From Xiphydria camelus (taxonomy: Eukaryota; Arthropoda; Insecta; Hymenoptera; Xiphydriidae), in contig OY783195.1 in assembly GCA_963678675.1 (NCBI GenBank), positions 4,164,001 to 4,228,000 of the forward strand: a stretch of DNA of 64,000 bases, given 5' to 3'. This document shows, piece after piece, positions 47,706 to 59,038 of this stretch. Both the position numbers and the translations under genes were made by a program. The notes beneath the pieces are model-generated. The model was not told the DNA's origin. It made no database searches and worked only from the letters and a program-made list of their open reading frames with translations. The first letter of the stretch is position 1, and each line of letters begins with the position of its first letter.

Positions 47706-47951
47706 CATAGAGAAAGAGAATTAGTTGGGTCTACTAATTATTAATTAGGTATTGAATTATATCAGTTTGACCTTTTTTTCACACATTAATTGGATATTTC
47801 TTCCCTGCAATGGCATACTATTCCATATGATTGTAAGGCAGAGATTTCTAATTGATGTATTAAAATATTTCATTAATATAAATAAATAAAATAATTACTT
47901 GTGTCTCCGCAAGTAATTTTCAGTAGATCCAACCAATTCTTTTTCTCTGTG
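47706..47951. mobile_element. family F element, uninterrupted
   Basis: AGAGAAAGAGAATTAGTTGG at the left; the inverse of GATCCAACCAATTCTTTTTC at the right, ending CTCTGTG. Inner arms CTTCCCTGCAATGGCATA / ATATGATTGTAAGGCAGAG. Confidence 0.7.
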
Positions 47952-48603
47952 GCGTGTAGAATACTACAACTTATTTGAATCCATGATTTCATGAATGAGA
48001 ATCCAAAAAGTTTCAACCCTTGAAACATTTTCGAAGAAAAAGCTTGCTACCCTCCCTCTCCGAGGGAAACCCATGCACGAATCGCGCCCTCGAATCGATC
48101 GGAGTCGCGAGACTAGGAGTCTAATGGGTAATCTCACCGGGTTACCAAAGTCGGGGAGTTTATGCGGCGACTAGGTAAAACACCCTTTCCGCGCGACTCT
48201 GTACCCCGCCGCGCTGCTCACGAGCGTATCATTACCCCGCCCAGTGGCTAGCTCGGAAGATTACACGTCTGCGCTGCAGCGCTGCAGCTCGAACTCGAGG
48301 TGGACTAACTCGAATCGATAAGAACCACTGGCCGACGTGGCTTTGGGAGGTTGATTCGATTACGGAGACGAAGGTCATGCCTTTCAGGTGCCTGACGAAC
48401 TGTTATAGGACTAGTGCTTATGGCGCGTTTACTTCTCTTTTTTTTTGGTGCATGGAGCAAAAGATGTACTTTTTTCTATCAAAGGAAAATCTCACAATAT
48501 TAGAAGATTCATTAAATTCGATATTTTTCAAAGATATTTGGTTTCTTTTATCTCTTTTCGTATTTATATTTAATCTGGAACTTTATATTTAATTTGAAAT
48601 AGA
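47952..48603. other. intronic, no feature recognised
   Basis: Nothing assigned. Confidence 0.4.
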
Positions 48604-48827
48604 CAATGAGAACAAAATTTAGGTACTTGATCAAAATAAACATATTTTTGAATACGTCTAAGAGCATATTTTCGATTAGAATGAATATCGATTGGAGGAT
48701 AATGAATAGTATTGATTTAATGAAATATTATTTGAATCAAATCGATATTCATTTGAATCGAATAAATGTGCTCTTAGGACTATCCAAGAGCACGCTTATT
48801 TCGATGAAACAAGTTTTTTTCTCGGTG
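48604..48827. mobile_element. family A palindromic MITE
   Basis: Left end CAATGAGAACAAAATTTAGG is slightly decayed; right end AGTTTTTTTCTCGGTG. GAATGAATATCGATTGG faces ATCGATATTCATTTG. Confidence 0.75.
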
Positions 48828-50104
48828 TATAAATATTCTCTTTGGTGAATGAAAGCAGTGAGCATAGATGATACGCGGTATTCTCAACTTGGTCTTCCGG
48901 TTGAGATTTCATCAGCAAAGTGGTCGAAGGACGTATACTCTCGTACGTCGTATCCTTCATCAACGGCGAGATCTATAGCCCGCGGCTGATCTTCGAGATG
49001 ACGTCCCGCAAGAAACGGAGACGACTTTGTATCTTTGAGAAATTAATGTTACCGCACTCGCGACTCGGCCGCGACTACTCCGGGCTTAGAAAGCGTATAG
49101 AACTGTGCTCGGCCGTAATTATCAATAATTAGTGGTACTTAGTCTTCGGTACGGAAACAATAACCCATGATTTTCAAGTTATTTATACCGAGGTGAGAAT
49201 TTACGAGCGTCTAACCGTATCGCGATTCCTTCGGACAGCTCGTAATCGAGCTACATACATAAACGATTGCTGCGAGTTTAGTAATTTGCTATGAAAAGTG
49301 GATGTAATACGAGACATTATTCGGAAAATTACTCGGCATCCGTCAACTTTTCCAGCAGAATCGAACGAAAAGAATTATCTCACGTTTCTCGCTCAAGATT
49401 GTGCGAGGAACTGGAATCTCTGGAATCGAATCGGTCGATCGTCTCAGTCATTTAGATTGTATTAACATCCGATCATCGTATCGTTAATTCACAATAGCGC
49501 TTTATCTTCAGGAATAGGATAACGCAATCTCAAGTGCAAAATTTGATTTCATCCCAATACGCACGTTATTTACCGAAGGAGGAGTCTTGGAGAAAATTAG
49601 ATAAATCGGATTTTATAGATAACATGGATGTTGGAGATCGCATCGGAAGCCTGCAATCAAGATTCAAAGAGGTATGATCAAGTTCGACGAAACGAAAGAT
49701 CATTCGGCATTGAAATTTTATTTTCTATTATATTCTTTACCTCTCCTCTATTATTTCAACGCCACGACATTAAATGGCGAATCCCCTTATGCACTTCATT
49801 TCGGCATACGTAAATAAATTACCACTCGGTACTGTAATTTATTTACATACGCCGTATTCTCTCGCATCGTTGCGACTAAATAGACGCATTTTTTCCCAGG
49901 TGTTAACGACGTCGATCTCGTTGTACCCGCGTATGAACGCTATTCCGGATAATAGCCATGCGTGTACCGCACCATCGGTTGCAACCAGCGCGCGACTACC
50001 TCATACTGATACCGGGAATACACGCGGACGACCGATGGAAATGAGTTTGCGCGTATCGACGCTATACCTAATTCACTCCTGATCGCGAATCGCTTTGAAG
50101 AGAT
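48828..50104. other. intronic, no feature recognised
   Basis: Short frames at 48920-49132 and 49774-50082 have no similarity I recognise. Confidence 0.4.
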
Positions 50105-50369
50105 GAGCTGGGAGACAAAATTTCTGGTCCCAAAAATATGTTTTCTTCAATGAAAAAAATGATATAATTTCAGGATAAAGCCATAGTTTTCTTCATGCAG
50201 AAAATATTTGACAGGCTCGAGTAATTGTTGTTTTTTTTTTGCGCAGAAAGAATTTTTTGTTCCCACGACGGTATTCTTGAATCAAAAATCAGTATTCTTC
50301 AAAATTTGTAAGATCATATTCTTGACTCGAGAAATATTGTTTTGACACTAGCAATTATTTCTCTTAGCG
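50105..50369. mobile_element. family E MITE, left end degraded
   Basis: AGAAAATATTTGACAGGCTC, GAGTAATTGTTG and GCAGAAAGAATTTTTTG match the 45.9-kb copy; right end GCAATTATTTCTCTTAGCG. Confidence 0.65.
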
Positions 50370-50446
50370 TAGAGAGAAAGTGGATCGAAGGATTTCGAAA
50401 TCGTTAGGATCTGTTCATCAGACTTCTCGATCTGCAATTCGAACTA

Positions 50447-50826
50447 CATTGAGAAATATTAGTTGCGAATCCGAGTAAATGGTTTATTCATGTCGATGGT
50501 CCACTTGAGTCAAGTAATATTAGTTTAAGTTAAAAAAAATGGACTAATCTGGACAACAGAAAGACAAAAGACGTCTTTAGGTCGTCTTTCGGACGTCTTA
50601 TGACCCACTTTCGGACTATTCTTATCATTGGAACACGTCTCACTATGGCGACTCACGACTTCTGAAAGTGGGACATGAGACATCTTGAAGATGACTTAAA
50701 GATGTCTCTTTAGCTCGTGTGCTGCCTGGGAAATCCGAACACACATTGCTCGACTCGAGTAAACCATCGGCATGAATAATGCAAAGAAAACCATTTACTT
50801 CGATTCGCCATTTATTTTTCTCAGTG
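50447..50826. mobile_element. family K MITE, interrupted by L
   Basis: CATTGAGAAATATTAGTTGC after TA; right end the inverse of CACTGAGAAAAATAAATGGC. Arms share GCGAATC then AGTAAATGGTTT and a CATGTCGATGG/CATGCCGATGG block. Confidence 0.7.
50549..50729. mobile_element. element L, ~181 bp, nested in family K
   Basis: CTGGACAACAGAAAGACA and AAAGACGTCTTTAGGTCGTC on the left face GATGACTTAAAGATGTCTCT, GTGTGCTGCCTGG on the right; TGACCCACTTTCGGA pairs with TCTGAAAGTGGGACA. The arms diverge by roughly a quarter. Confidence 0.6.
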
Positions 50827-50829
50827 CAC

Positions 50830-51544
50830 ATAAATCGAACGAAATCAACATTTCGCATCGTTTCGCAAAGTCCGCGGCGTAACGCGTCCACTCATTTCCA
50901 TAGGTCTCGGATAAGGAGTATTCCCGACCATCCCCACCTCGTCACCCCACCCCCTCCGCAAAAATCGACCACTTTCAAGAATAATCGATGGGCGCGGTTG
51001 CAACGCGATAGTCGCAGCGGTGCGAGCGGTCCGGCGGTCGCTATCCGCGCCAGTGCAGCGCCAAAAAGAGGAAGAGGATGAGGACGAGGAGGTCTCGCTC
51101 GCTCGTCCGTATCCGCCCTCTCTCCTTTACGCGAACCCGACGTGAGTGGCACGGGGGAGAAAGAGAGACGCGAGAGAGAGAATCTACTGGAACGGAGTAG
51201 AAGTCGAGACGCGGGTGAGAAGGACTTCGCAACGTAACTCGACGCTCCGTCGTCATCCGATCTTCCCTGTAAAAATAAAACTGGCCGATCGCGCTCGTTT
51301 ACCGTCTAAACAAACACGGACGACGAATGCGCGACTTTGCGGCTCTCCGTCGGGTCGCATTCGGGCGACGCGACGTCGGATGGCTGGACCGCGGAGGTGT
51401 GTACCGAATGCGGTGCGATCGGAAACTTACGTTGTGTGTCGATGGTTTCTTACGCGACGGCGAATGTAAACAGTACTATCGAGTACACCGTGTGTTTTCG
51501 CGGATGCTGCACATAGGCGGGTTGCCGTGGTAGACGGTAAGCTG
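50830..51544. other. intronic, CpG-rich, no feature recognised
   Basis: No conserved coding exon. C-run and GGAAGAGGATGAGGACGAGG low-complexity tracts near 50945 and 51066. Confidence 0.4.
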
Positions 51545-51788
51545 CACTGGAAAAAATTTGTATTTTTTTAATATAGATACCTTGATATGAAGCTTTTTTT
51601 TTCAATATGTGATTATGAAAATTAATACACTCCGCAATTGTGAAGATTAATATATTTTCTTATGAAACTGCCTTTATAAAGTTCATAACGAGTTATATTA
51701 ACTTTCATAATACCGTATTGGAGCTTAAAAGCTTTGTTCGATTATTTATGTGCAATGTATCAGATTTAATACCAACTTTTTTGCAGTG
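51545..51788. mobile_element. family D MITE
   Basis: CACTGGAAAAAATTTGTATT at the left, CAACTTTTTTGCAGTG at the right. TATGAAGCTTTTTT and TGTGATTATGAAAATTAATA are the family D signature; inner arms face each other around a short centre. Confidence 0.75.
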
Positions 51789-51800
51789 TCTGTGTTATTG

Positions 51801-52038
51801 CACTGAGAAAGAAATTTGGTCAATTTAATCAAAATCTTGGAGACGATGACTAAGATGTTTGATGAAATATGGATCCTCCGTCTGTTTGGTTAGACTGACC
51901 ACTTTTTAGTTAGAACGACTAAACATTTGGTTAGAATAACTCGATATTTGGTGAAACTGACCAGTATTTTGGTTGGAACCACTAAGCGTATTTGACTACA
52001 TGTGCTTTTTCATTTTAATCTAATTATTTCTCTCAGTG
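51801..52038. mobile_element. family B MITE, uninterrupted, opposite orientation
   Basis: CACTGAGAAAGAAATTTGGT to TTATTTCTCTCAGTG. GATGAAATATGGATCCTCCG is the inverse of the right part of the 46.6-kb copy. Confidence 0.75.
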
Positions 52039-52983
52039 TGGTTACCGATCCGAGGATGTCGCATGATTGGCTGTAACGACTTACACTACCGGTAACCGCT
52101 TCACAGAAAAAATGCCTAAATCCTGATATTTCACTCTTTTTCCATATGTACATATGTCCTTCGTCGTGTTACAGGATTTAACGAATTTTTCTAGAAGCTT
52201 TCATACGTCATCCTCGGATCAGCAACCAATAGCGCCTATAAGCTATAGCCTCTACTACGGCATTCGCCTTATAACAGCACCATTCTCGAAAACACACGGT
52301 ATCGTAGATCAAGGAAAGTGATAACTTGAAAGATCTGATACCTACTACACGCGTTACTCCAAGCGAAGGAGATTTTTTCAAAGAAATTTTCAATCATGAT
52401 ACCGCTAATCCATCTTCGTATCGAGTCGTGCTCTAAATCCCGAGCGTATAGAGAGGGGTACTGTGTAGGTGTACGTTGCATCGGTTACCGCGGGCCCCCT
52501 TCCCCACTCGCCCACGGCAGCTCTCCACGCCACTGCAGCGCTGCACCGCTGTCATGCAGCCCCGTCGGGACCAGACTCGCAGCCTGCTGCAGACCCGCTG
52601 AAACCAGCGATCCGATCGCATCGCGCGGCGAATACGCGCCGAACCGTAATACGCGCGCGCTCGCGTTCGGCAGTTTCGTCACGGTGCTTGATCGCCGAGA
52701 CGGCTCGTCGAAACGAGCTTTTTCACGCCGTATACGAACGCGTCGACTCGTCTCGCACCTACGATCGCGGTCGTGTCTCGCGCGCCGCGGCGCCTCTCCC
52801 GGAACAGTTTAAGAATTGACCCATTAGCGCTAATGAGGGAATCTGAAGTCAATTAAGCAGACGGCGATAATACGAAGCCGATAAGCCTCGAACCGATGAA
52901 TATGCAAACCATTGTGCCGACCACCTGCCACACGCCTTTCCGCGGACGCGTGCAAACGCGCGTAAGAGAGAAGTAGGTGTAGA
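52039..52983. other. intronic, no gene recognised; weak inverted repeat
   Basis: GATCCGAGGATGTCGCATGA near 52048 faces the inverse of TCATACGTCATCCTCGGATC near 52201, a possible degraded element. The rest is CpG-rich with chance frames. Confidence 0.35.
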
Positions 52984-52999
52984 GGGGGGGGGGGGGGGG
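52984..52999. repeat. G homopolymer, 16 bases
   Basis: An unbroken run of 16 G, candidate G-quadruplex and likely sequencing-error-prone site. Confidence 0.9.
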
Positions 53000-53240
53000 C
53001 AAAAGGATCGCGTGTGGATGCGTGCGCGTGTACGCCGCGGTAAAGGCGTACGCGTAACGCGAGCAGCGCCGTGCGTTAACGATTCTTTAAATAGATCGCT
53101 CAGCGAGAGCCGCTTTGCCGCCGCGAGAGCGATTAATTAACCGGCTTTTAAGGAAGTCTCCGCGGAACCCGTTTCGGAAGTTGGGAGAGAACGGGCGAAA
53201 TGTTGCCGCGCGAAACCATTTGCACCTACGCGTGCAAAGT

Positions 53241-53400
53241 GAGCCTTGGCATACGTCTGTGTATTAAGGTTTGCATGATCGAAGGGGCAATACCTCAACG
53301 CAGCTCTACAAAATGGAAATGAGTGGCGGACCGAAAACGTGCTTATCTACTTGCCCCTTTAATCATGCAACCATTGATACATAGACGTATGTTAAGGTTC
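53241..53400. mobile_element. 160-bp inverted-repeat element
   Basis: GAGCCTTGGCATACGTCTGT on the left faces ACGTATGTTAAGGTTC on the right; GGTTTGCATGATCGAAGGGG pairs with CCCCTTTAATCATGCAACC. Arms of about 47 bases, ~60-base centre, no target duplication resolved. Confidence 0.7.
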
Positions 53401-53458
53401 AGATGATATACGCAGGATATTTCGTCCGGGTGACCGAGGCGATTATTTTATACGCGTA

Positions 53459-53674
53459 CACTACAAACAATTTGTATTTTTAATATACTGTACTTTTACG
53501 TATATGAAGCTTTTTTCCAGTTTGTGATTATGAAAATTAATATATTTTCGTGTGAAACTGCCCTCATACATTTCATAAGGGAGTATATTAATTTTCATAA
53601 TCAAGTATTGGGTAAAAGCTTGACCTATATAGAATTATACCTATCAAATTTTAATACATATCGTTTTTACAGTG
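53459..53674. mobile_element. family D MITE, TA-flanked
   Basis: CACTACAAACAATTTGTATT after TA (53457-53458); TATCGTTTTTACAGTG before TA (53675-53676). The signature GTGATTATGAAAATTAATAT is present on both arms in inverse. Confidence 0.8.
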
Positions 53675-53701
53675 TACATAATTGCAGCGGGTTTAATTCT
53701 A

Positions 53702-54001
53702 CACTGTAAAAAAATTGTGTTAAAAATAATGTGTATAAAGCTTTTATTCAAAACGTTATTATGTGATAATTAATATATTCTGTTATAAAATTTATAAGAG
53801 AAATTTCATAAGGAAATGTATTAATGTTCATAATTGAAGCGGCATATGGAAAAGGGTTCAAGCGACATGATAACGGCATGGTAGTTGAACCCTTTTTGCA
53901 TATGCCGCTTCAATTAAGGAGTAGATATATTAATTTTCATAATCACCTACTGAATAAAAGCTTTCTATAGAAGTATATTAAGAATACAAATTTGGTTTGT
54001 G
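53702..54001. mobile_element. family D MITE, interrupted by an 84-bp hairpin
   Basis: CACTGTAAAAAAATTGTGTT after TA (53700-53701); the right end TTTGGTTTGTG precedes TA (54002-54003). Starts only 27 bases after the previous D copy. Confidence 0.75.
53832..53915. mobile_element. 84-bp hairpin insertion nested in family D
   Basis: AATTGAAGCGGCATATGGAA plus AAGGGTTCAA faces TTGAACCCTTTTTGCATATG plus CCGCTTCAATT. The arms are about 30 bases with one mismatch region; the loop is about 23 bases. No other family D copy has it, so it is an insertion. Confidence 0.75.
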
Positions 54002-54003
54002 TA

Positions 54004-55164
54004 GGTACGTATATGTGCCGAAAGGAAATTTTATCATCAAATATCTCGTCGGAAGGCGCGTGTGGTAGAAATTGGCGACTTATCACCCCCCCACCCCCCC
54101 TCGCCGCGATATTCGCGCGAGAAACGAATGTCACCCCGTCGACGGTCGAGAGTCGCGCGGCGCTCCGCGATTCGCTCGCGCGTCCGCCGTCCGGGCGCTG
54201 CGGTGAAACGGAACCCGCCTTGCGGACGTAATCACCGGTCAATTTGCGGGAGGGCATTGTGCCGCTCCGATTGCTCAGAGGCCCTCGTAAAGTTCCGAGC
54301 GGGTCTTGAAAATAACGGGCCGATAAGTATTACTTAATATCCGCGGGCAGGAGCTTATCGCGCCGACGAGCTCCCGCTTTCAGCTCGGCCCGATCTTATC
54401 GACGTATTTCCATATTTCGCGCTGCTCGCCGGCCCGCGGCGATGATATCGCCGCGGATCGATCGTCGTCCGTCCGAAAGGGCCGCTTGCGTCGCGAGCTT
54501 CGTTTCGCCCTTTTTTTGAAGTCGTCGCGGGTGGTAAAGAGAGGGGGGTGTAGGGGGAGGAGGGAATAAGCGACGGTAAATAATAATCAAGAAACCGTTT
54601 ATTGGATTTTCAATTATACGAGAATTGTATAACGTGATACGTCAGTATTCATTTTCGAGTGTCAATTAAAAAGTGTCATCGACGCTTCCCCATGCAATAT
54701 TTTACGGGTTTCTACGGGGAACCCTGCTGCGTTCCCTTTCACTGTCCGCACGCGCGCGGTGTCAATCGTTGTCGTGGAACTGCAGGTATTTTGATCGCGC
54801 GGGTCGATACGTCTCGGTGACATTTTTCTATGGGCGTTTATACGTCATTTTCCATCCCGTCGAACACGACGATAAAGACTTGCTTGCGCGTAACGTCCAC
54901 TCGTACCTATACTCCCGCAAATTCTCCGCGACGAGCTCGTCCCATTTTTTCCTCCCTCTAATTTCCGGCCGAGATGTGGGTTACGATGGCGAAGCGCGAG
55001 CGCATAAGTTTCTCCCTTATCGGCGCGCAGCGCCGACCCCTCGACCCTCAATCTGCTCGATAAGCGTCGTGACTCGAGAAGCTCTCCCGCGACGTCGTCC
55101 AGCAGGTGGCTCGGAAACGGTGCAGTTGGTTTTGTATGCACTCGATGTCAATCCTCGTGCTGTA
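54004..55164. other. intronic, no feature recognised
   Basis: CpG-rich until 54.5 kb. The 165-codon frame at 54673-55170 has no domain I know. Confidence 0.4.
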
Positions 55165-55658
55165 CAGTGAGAGAAATAATTGCTGGTGCCAAAGAATGTT
55201 TTTTTGAATCAAAAATACACGGTAAAAAAAGTGTATTAGGTAATTTAATATAATTGTATATGAAGCTTTTATCCAATATGTGATTATGAAAATTAATATA
55301 CTCCGTTATGAAATTTATTAGGTATAAATTTCATAAGGAAATACATTAATTCTCATAATTACGGAATATAGTAATTTTCAAGGTACACATTTTTTTTATA
55401 GTGTATGACATAATTTTGGGACCAACCGAGATCCAATGGGTTTCATCACGTGAGAAAATATTTATTAGGCTCGAGTCATTTTTTTTTTCGCTCGGGAAGA
55501 ATTTCTTATCTAAATGAAGGTATTCCTGAATCAAGAATATTATATGTTCTTCGACCGAGAACCCATTCTTAAAAATTCTTAAAAATATTTAGGTAAGACC
55601 GTTATGTTCTTAATTCAAGAAATATTTTGTTTGACACTAGCAATTATTTTTCTCAGTG
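55165..55658. mobile_element. family E MITE, interrupted by family D
   Basis: CAGTGAGAGAAATAATTGCT after TA (55163-55164); right end ATTATTTTTCTCAGTG. AGAAAATATTTATTAGGCTC and GAATTTCTTATC align to the other E copies after removing the insert. Confidence 0.75.
55218..55403. mobile_element. family D MITE nested in family E, TA-flanked
   Basis: CACGGTAAAAAAAGTGTATT after TA (55216-55217); TTTTTTTATAGTG before TA (55404-55405). Signature ATGTGATTATGAAAATTAAT is present. Confidence 0.8.
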
Positions 55659-56513
55659 GTGTCAGTCGATTGAGATTTCCCCAATAAATCCATTATTTTC
55701 GAATTCACTACGAAACAAATACATCTGATAAGGTGATTGAGAATTCGATTCCAGAGACTTTCGATTTTGCGAAAATGTAAAGAATTGGGTATTGTTTGAG
55801 TCAACTAGAGGAGAGCCATTTAACGGTGTTTGGTTGTTTGATCTATTTTTTTTATCAATGTGGCTACAGAATTTTGTAAGGAATTTCACTACGACGTAAA
55901 GTTCAATTTCAAAACACGTGGTATACATCCTTACGCGTCCGCGTTAACGGAATGTCGGTCGGACCGCCTCCGACGATTCATCCGGGTATAAATTTGATTT
56001 TAATGAACGTCGTTACGTTACGAGCGCCACCCGTCCAGAATTATAATCCGCGGGCGATATTATTCGTACGCCGGGGATAATTCGCGTCCGTTGCAGTCCG
56101 TTCACTGTGCGGGAATCGCCGCGTTATGCGCCGAGAACGTTATGCAAAGTCGTTGCATAATCGCGCCGAGAGCGCGAGCCGGTGCATAACGCGCGCGCGT
56201 TTCTGCAGTATGTATAGATGTATCGTCGCATCGACGGGATGCGCCGCGATAACGCGCGCGGATATGGTGCGAAGATAAGCGATTCCATACGGCTTCGCGA
56301 TGCTCCAAACATGGCCCTGCAGTGGTACATTTTACGGCGAGAAATACAATAAAATACACACTGGATTCGTAACGCCGTGCTGCACTCGAGATTCGTATCA
56401 TCTCTCAATGACGAATCATGCAATTTTCAGATCTTGATGAAATCAGTCAGATTCGAATTATATCGAAAATAAGGACTCCGCATTTTTTCGGATCAATGAA
56501 ACTGCCAACGTTT
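55659..56513. other. intronic, no feature recognised
   Basis: Nothing assigned. Confidence 0.4.
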
Positions 56514-56775
56514 CACAGAAAAAAATGAATTACTCGAATCTACCGAAAATTACTTGCGGGGTCGCGTGTAATTATTTATTTACATCAATGAAATCTCTTA
56601 ATAACGCAAATTTGATATCTTTTCCTTGCAATCATGTGGAATAGTACATATGTGATTGCAAGGAAGAAATATCTAATCAATATATGAAAAAAAGATGAAA
56701 TTGATGTAAATAAATAATTACCCACGACCCGGCAAGTAATTATTAGCAGATCCAACTAATTCGTTCTCTCTTAAT
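56514..56775. mobile_element. family F element
   Basis: AATTACTTGCGGGGTCGCGT and GTAATTATTTATTTACATCA on the left face GATGTAAATAAATAATTACC and ACCCGGCAAGTAATTATT on the right. The centre TTGCAATCATGTGGAAT / CATATGTGATTGCAAGGA is palindromic. Confidence 0.75.
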
Positions 56776-57718
56776 AGAGACGAAATCTTCTCCGACTCCC
56801 TCGATTAGCTTAACGACAGCAGAAAAACATTGACTACCCCTTACACCGTTACCGTAACCACATACATTTCCGTTCCAGACGTCCATAGCGAGTCCAGCAA
56901 CATACCGATAATTTATGGTTATCGCGACGGCAGAAAAAAAAAGCGCAGTTAAAGTTTTTCCCGTAGTGTTACGAAAAGGAAAAAGATATTAGAACGACGA
57001 TTGCGACCGTGGATACGTCCACCCTAATTTTTGTAACTGCGCGCCGCTCGTAACGTGGTCACCTGCGAGGCGGTACTTAGCGGCGTAAAATAAAGTGCGT
57101 TTACACGCGGGTATTGTAACGTGCCTGCGGGCGACCAGGCAGTATGCACTTATACAGCTACTCGTGGCGGTGTAATCACATCTGTACGCGTACCTACGCG
57201 TATCTACACCCAGTCGGCACTCACAGTTTGTACTTAACGTAGCTGCGTTAGCCGAGCACGACAATGGAGCAGATATATACGATTCCCCGATTACATTTAC
57301 AAACAGTTACAGCTATTAACGAGCACGCGAAACCCTCCCCCGCGAACGACCGCGCCGAGGCTAATTCAATCCGGATAATTGCGCGTCGGAGAGACTCTGG
57401 CGGCCCTCGCGCGCGATCGTCGGCTTCGAAATTTTCATACAATTTTCCTCGGCAATTTTTCGAGGCTGCGCGAAAGCCCTCCTCCCCCTCCCCCTTCTTC
57501 TTGCCCCCGCTCGGACGTGGCAACGAATGGCGATATGGAAATTGACCCGGGAGAGAGACTCGCTAACGAGGATTTACTTTCGTGGATGTATATGTTAATG
57601 CCGCGCACCGGTTTTTACTCGTACCGACTACCGAGGGTCTCTTGTAAATCCTCGTCTTCGAATTAAAAGTGCTGATATTTCAGGGAAAGAGCCGAGTGTG
57701 CCGCGCGCAAAAGTGGAG
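56776..57718. other. intronic, no feature recognised
   Basis: Nothing assigned. Chance frames on both strands at 57.25-57.67 kb. Confidence 0.4.
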
Positions 57719-57865
57719 CGGGAAAGTTAATATCGGTTATCTCGTTATCCATGCATTTCTCGCCGATCTTCGTGGGAAACTTTTTGTAGGCGAGAATGTA
57801 GTCTTCAAAAAGTTTCTTATAAGTTTGTGCCAAAAGTTCACAGGTTACGAGATAATCCCGATCGA
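57719..57865. repeat. family N palindromic repeat
   Basis: ATATCGGTTATCTCGTTATC and GGCGAGAATGTAGTC on the left face TTACGAGATAATCCCGATCG on the right. AAGTTTCTTATAAGTTTGTG plus CCAAAAGTTCACAG parallels the 2.9-kb copy. Confidence 0.55.
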
Positions 57866-58533
57866 AGCGAACGCAGCATTCATTCGCATACATATACGTA
57901 TAACCATCGAGAAGGAGATTTCGTATAGCTGCGATTTTTGTCGAAGGGATCGAGAGGGGATGTTCACTCGCTCCTAGCCGCGGGGCGCGTCCCGTGACAG
58001 CTGCCCCATTCTCATTAGTCACGTTTATACGAACCTCATAACGCGTCCCCGCGCGCAACCACGTACAGAGAGCTACGGTAGGAGAGAAAGAGGGAGAGCG
58101 AAACGCGGTAGGGAAAGAGAGGGAGAGGGACGAAATAATAGCGAGCGAGTCCGCGCCACCGCTGGCCCCCGAGGGAAAGGAGAGAGCCTGAAAAAAAGGG
58201 AATGGAATGAATTACCCGCCGTGACCGCACCCACCTGGAGAAAGGGGTGAGAAAAAACGGACAAATTAAATTACGACGCGAAGGAAGAGCCGTCGTAAGT
58301 GCGTTACATGCGTCGCTGCGATGCGTCGCTCGTGTATGACTACGTATGACATGCCGAGCGAAGGTAGTATGACGTACGGGGATGTACCTATTAGTTGTAC
58401 CTTGGGAAATCGCGAAACGACGAATGACGCCAGATTTGAGTTCTTTATTTCAGTCGGATTTATTTCGTTGTCTACAAACTCATCTGTCCAATTGATTGGC
58501 TATTGTCTGTAGAGAAATTTGCCCGTAGAGTTG
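57866..58533. other. intronic, no feature recognised
   Basis: Purine-rich GAGAGAAAGAGGGAGAG tracts near 58080-58130. Nothing else. Confidence 0.4.
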
Positions 58534-58774
58534 CAATGAGAAAAATAATTGATCGGTTTAATGAAAATCTTGGGGCTAACTAAACCGTTTGATGAAATAT
58601 GGATTCTCTCCATTTGTTGGGTTAAAGTGACTACTTTTCTGTTAGAACAACTAACCGTTTAGTTATAATAACAAAATATTTGACTAACTTGACCAGTATT
58701 TTGGTTAAAATAATTGAACGCGTTTGATTAGATGCCTTCTTTCATTTTAACCTAATTATCATTCTCCGTATGTG
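58534..58774. mobile_element. family B MITE, first of a tandem pair
   Basis: CAATGAGAAAAATAATTGAT to ATTATCATTCTCCGTATGTG. GATGAAATATGGATTCTC and GACCAGTATTTTGGTTAAAA match the next copy. Confidence 0.7.
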
Positions 58775-59038
58775 CACTGAGAAAAATAACTTGGCCAATC
58801 TAACCAAAATCCTGGAGATGACGACCAAATCGTTTGGTGAAATATGGATCATCCATCTGTGTTTGGTTAGACTGATTCATTTTTGGTTACAATAACTAAA
58901 CGTTTGGTTGGAATAACTAAACATTTCATTCGAATAACTAGATGTTTGGTCAAGCTGATCAGTATTTCGGTTACAGAAGAATTAAGCACGTGTGACTAGA
59001 CGCGTTTTGTCATTTTAACCTAATTATTTTTCTCAGCG
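58775..59038. mobile_element. family B MITE, second of a tandem pair
   Basis: CACTGAGAAAAATAACTTGG to ATTATTTTTCTCAGCG. Directly abuts the previous copy in the same orientation. Contains several TAACTAAACATTT-type subrepeats. Confidence 0.8.

Noticed and set aside
52396..52812. 138-codon + frame in CpG-rich DNA
   Set aside because: Opposing and overlapping frames of similar length, Arg/Ala/Ser-rich, no domain.
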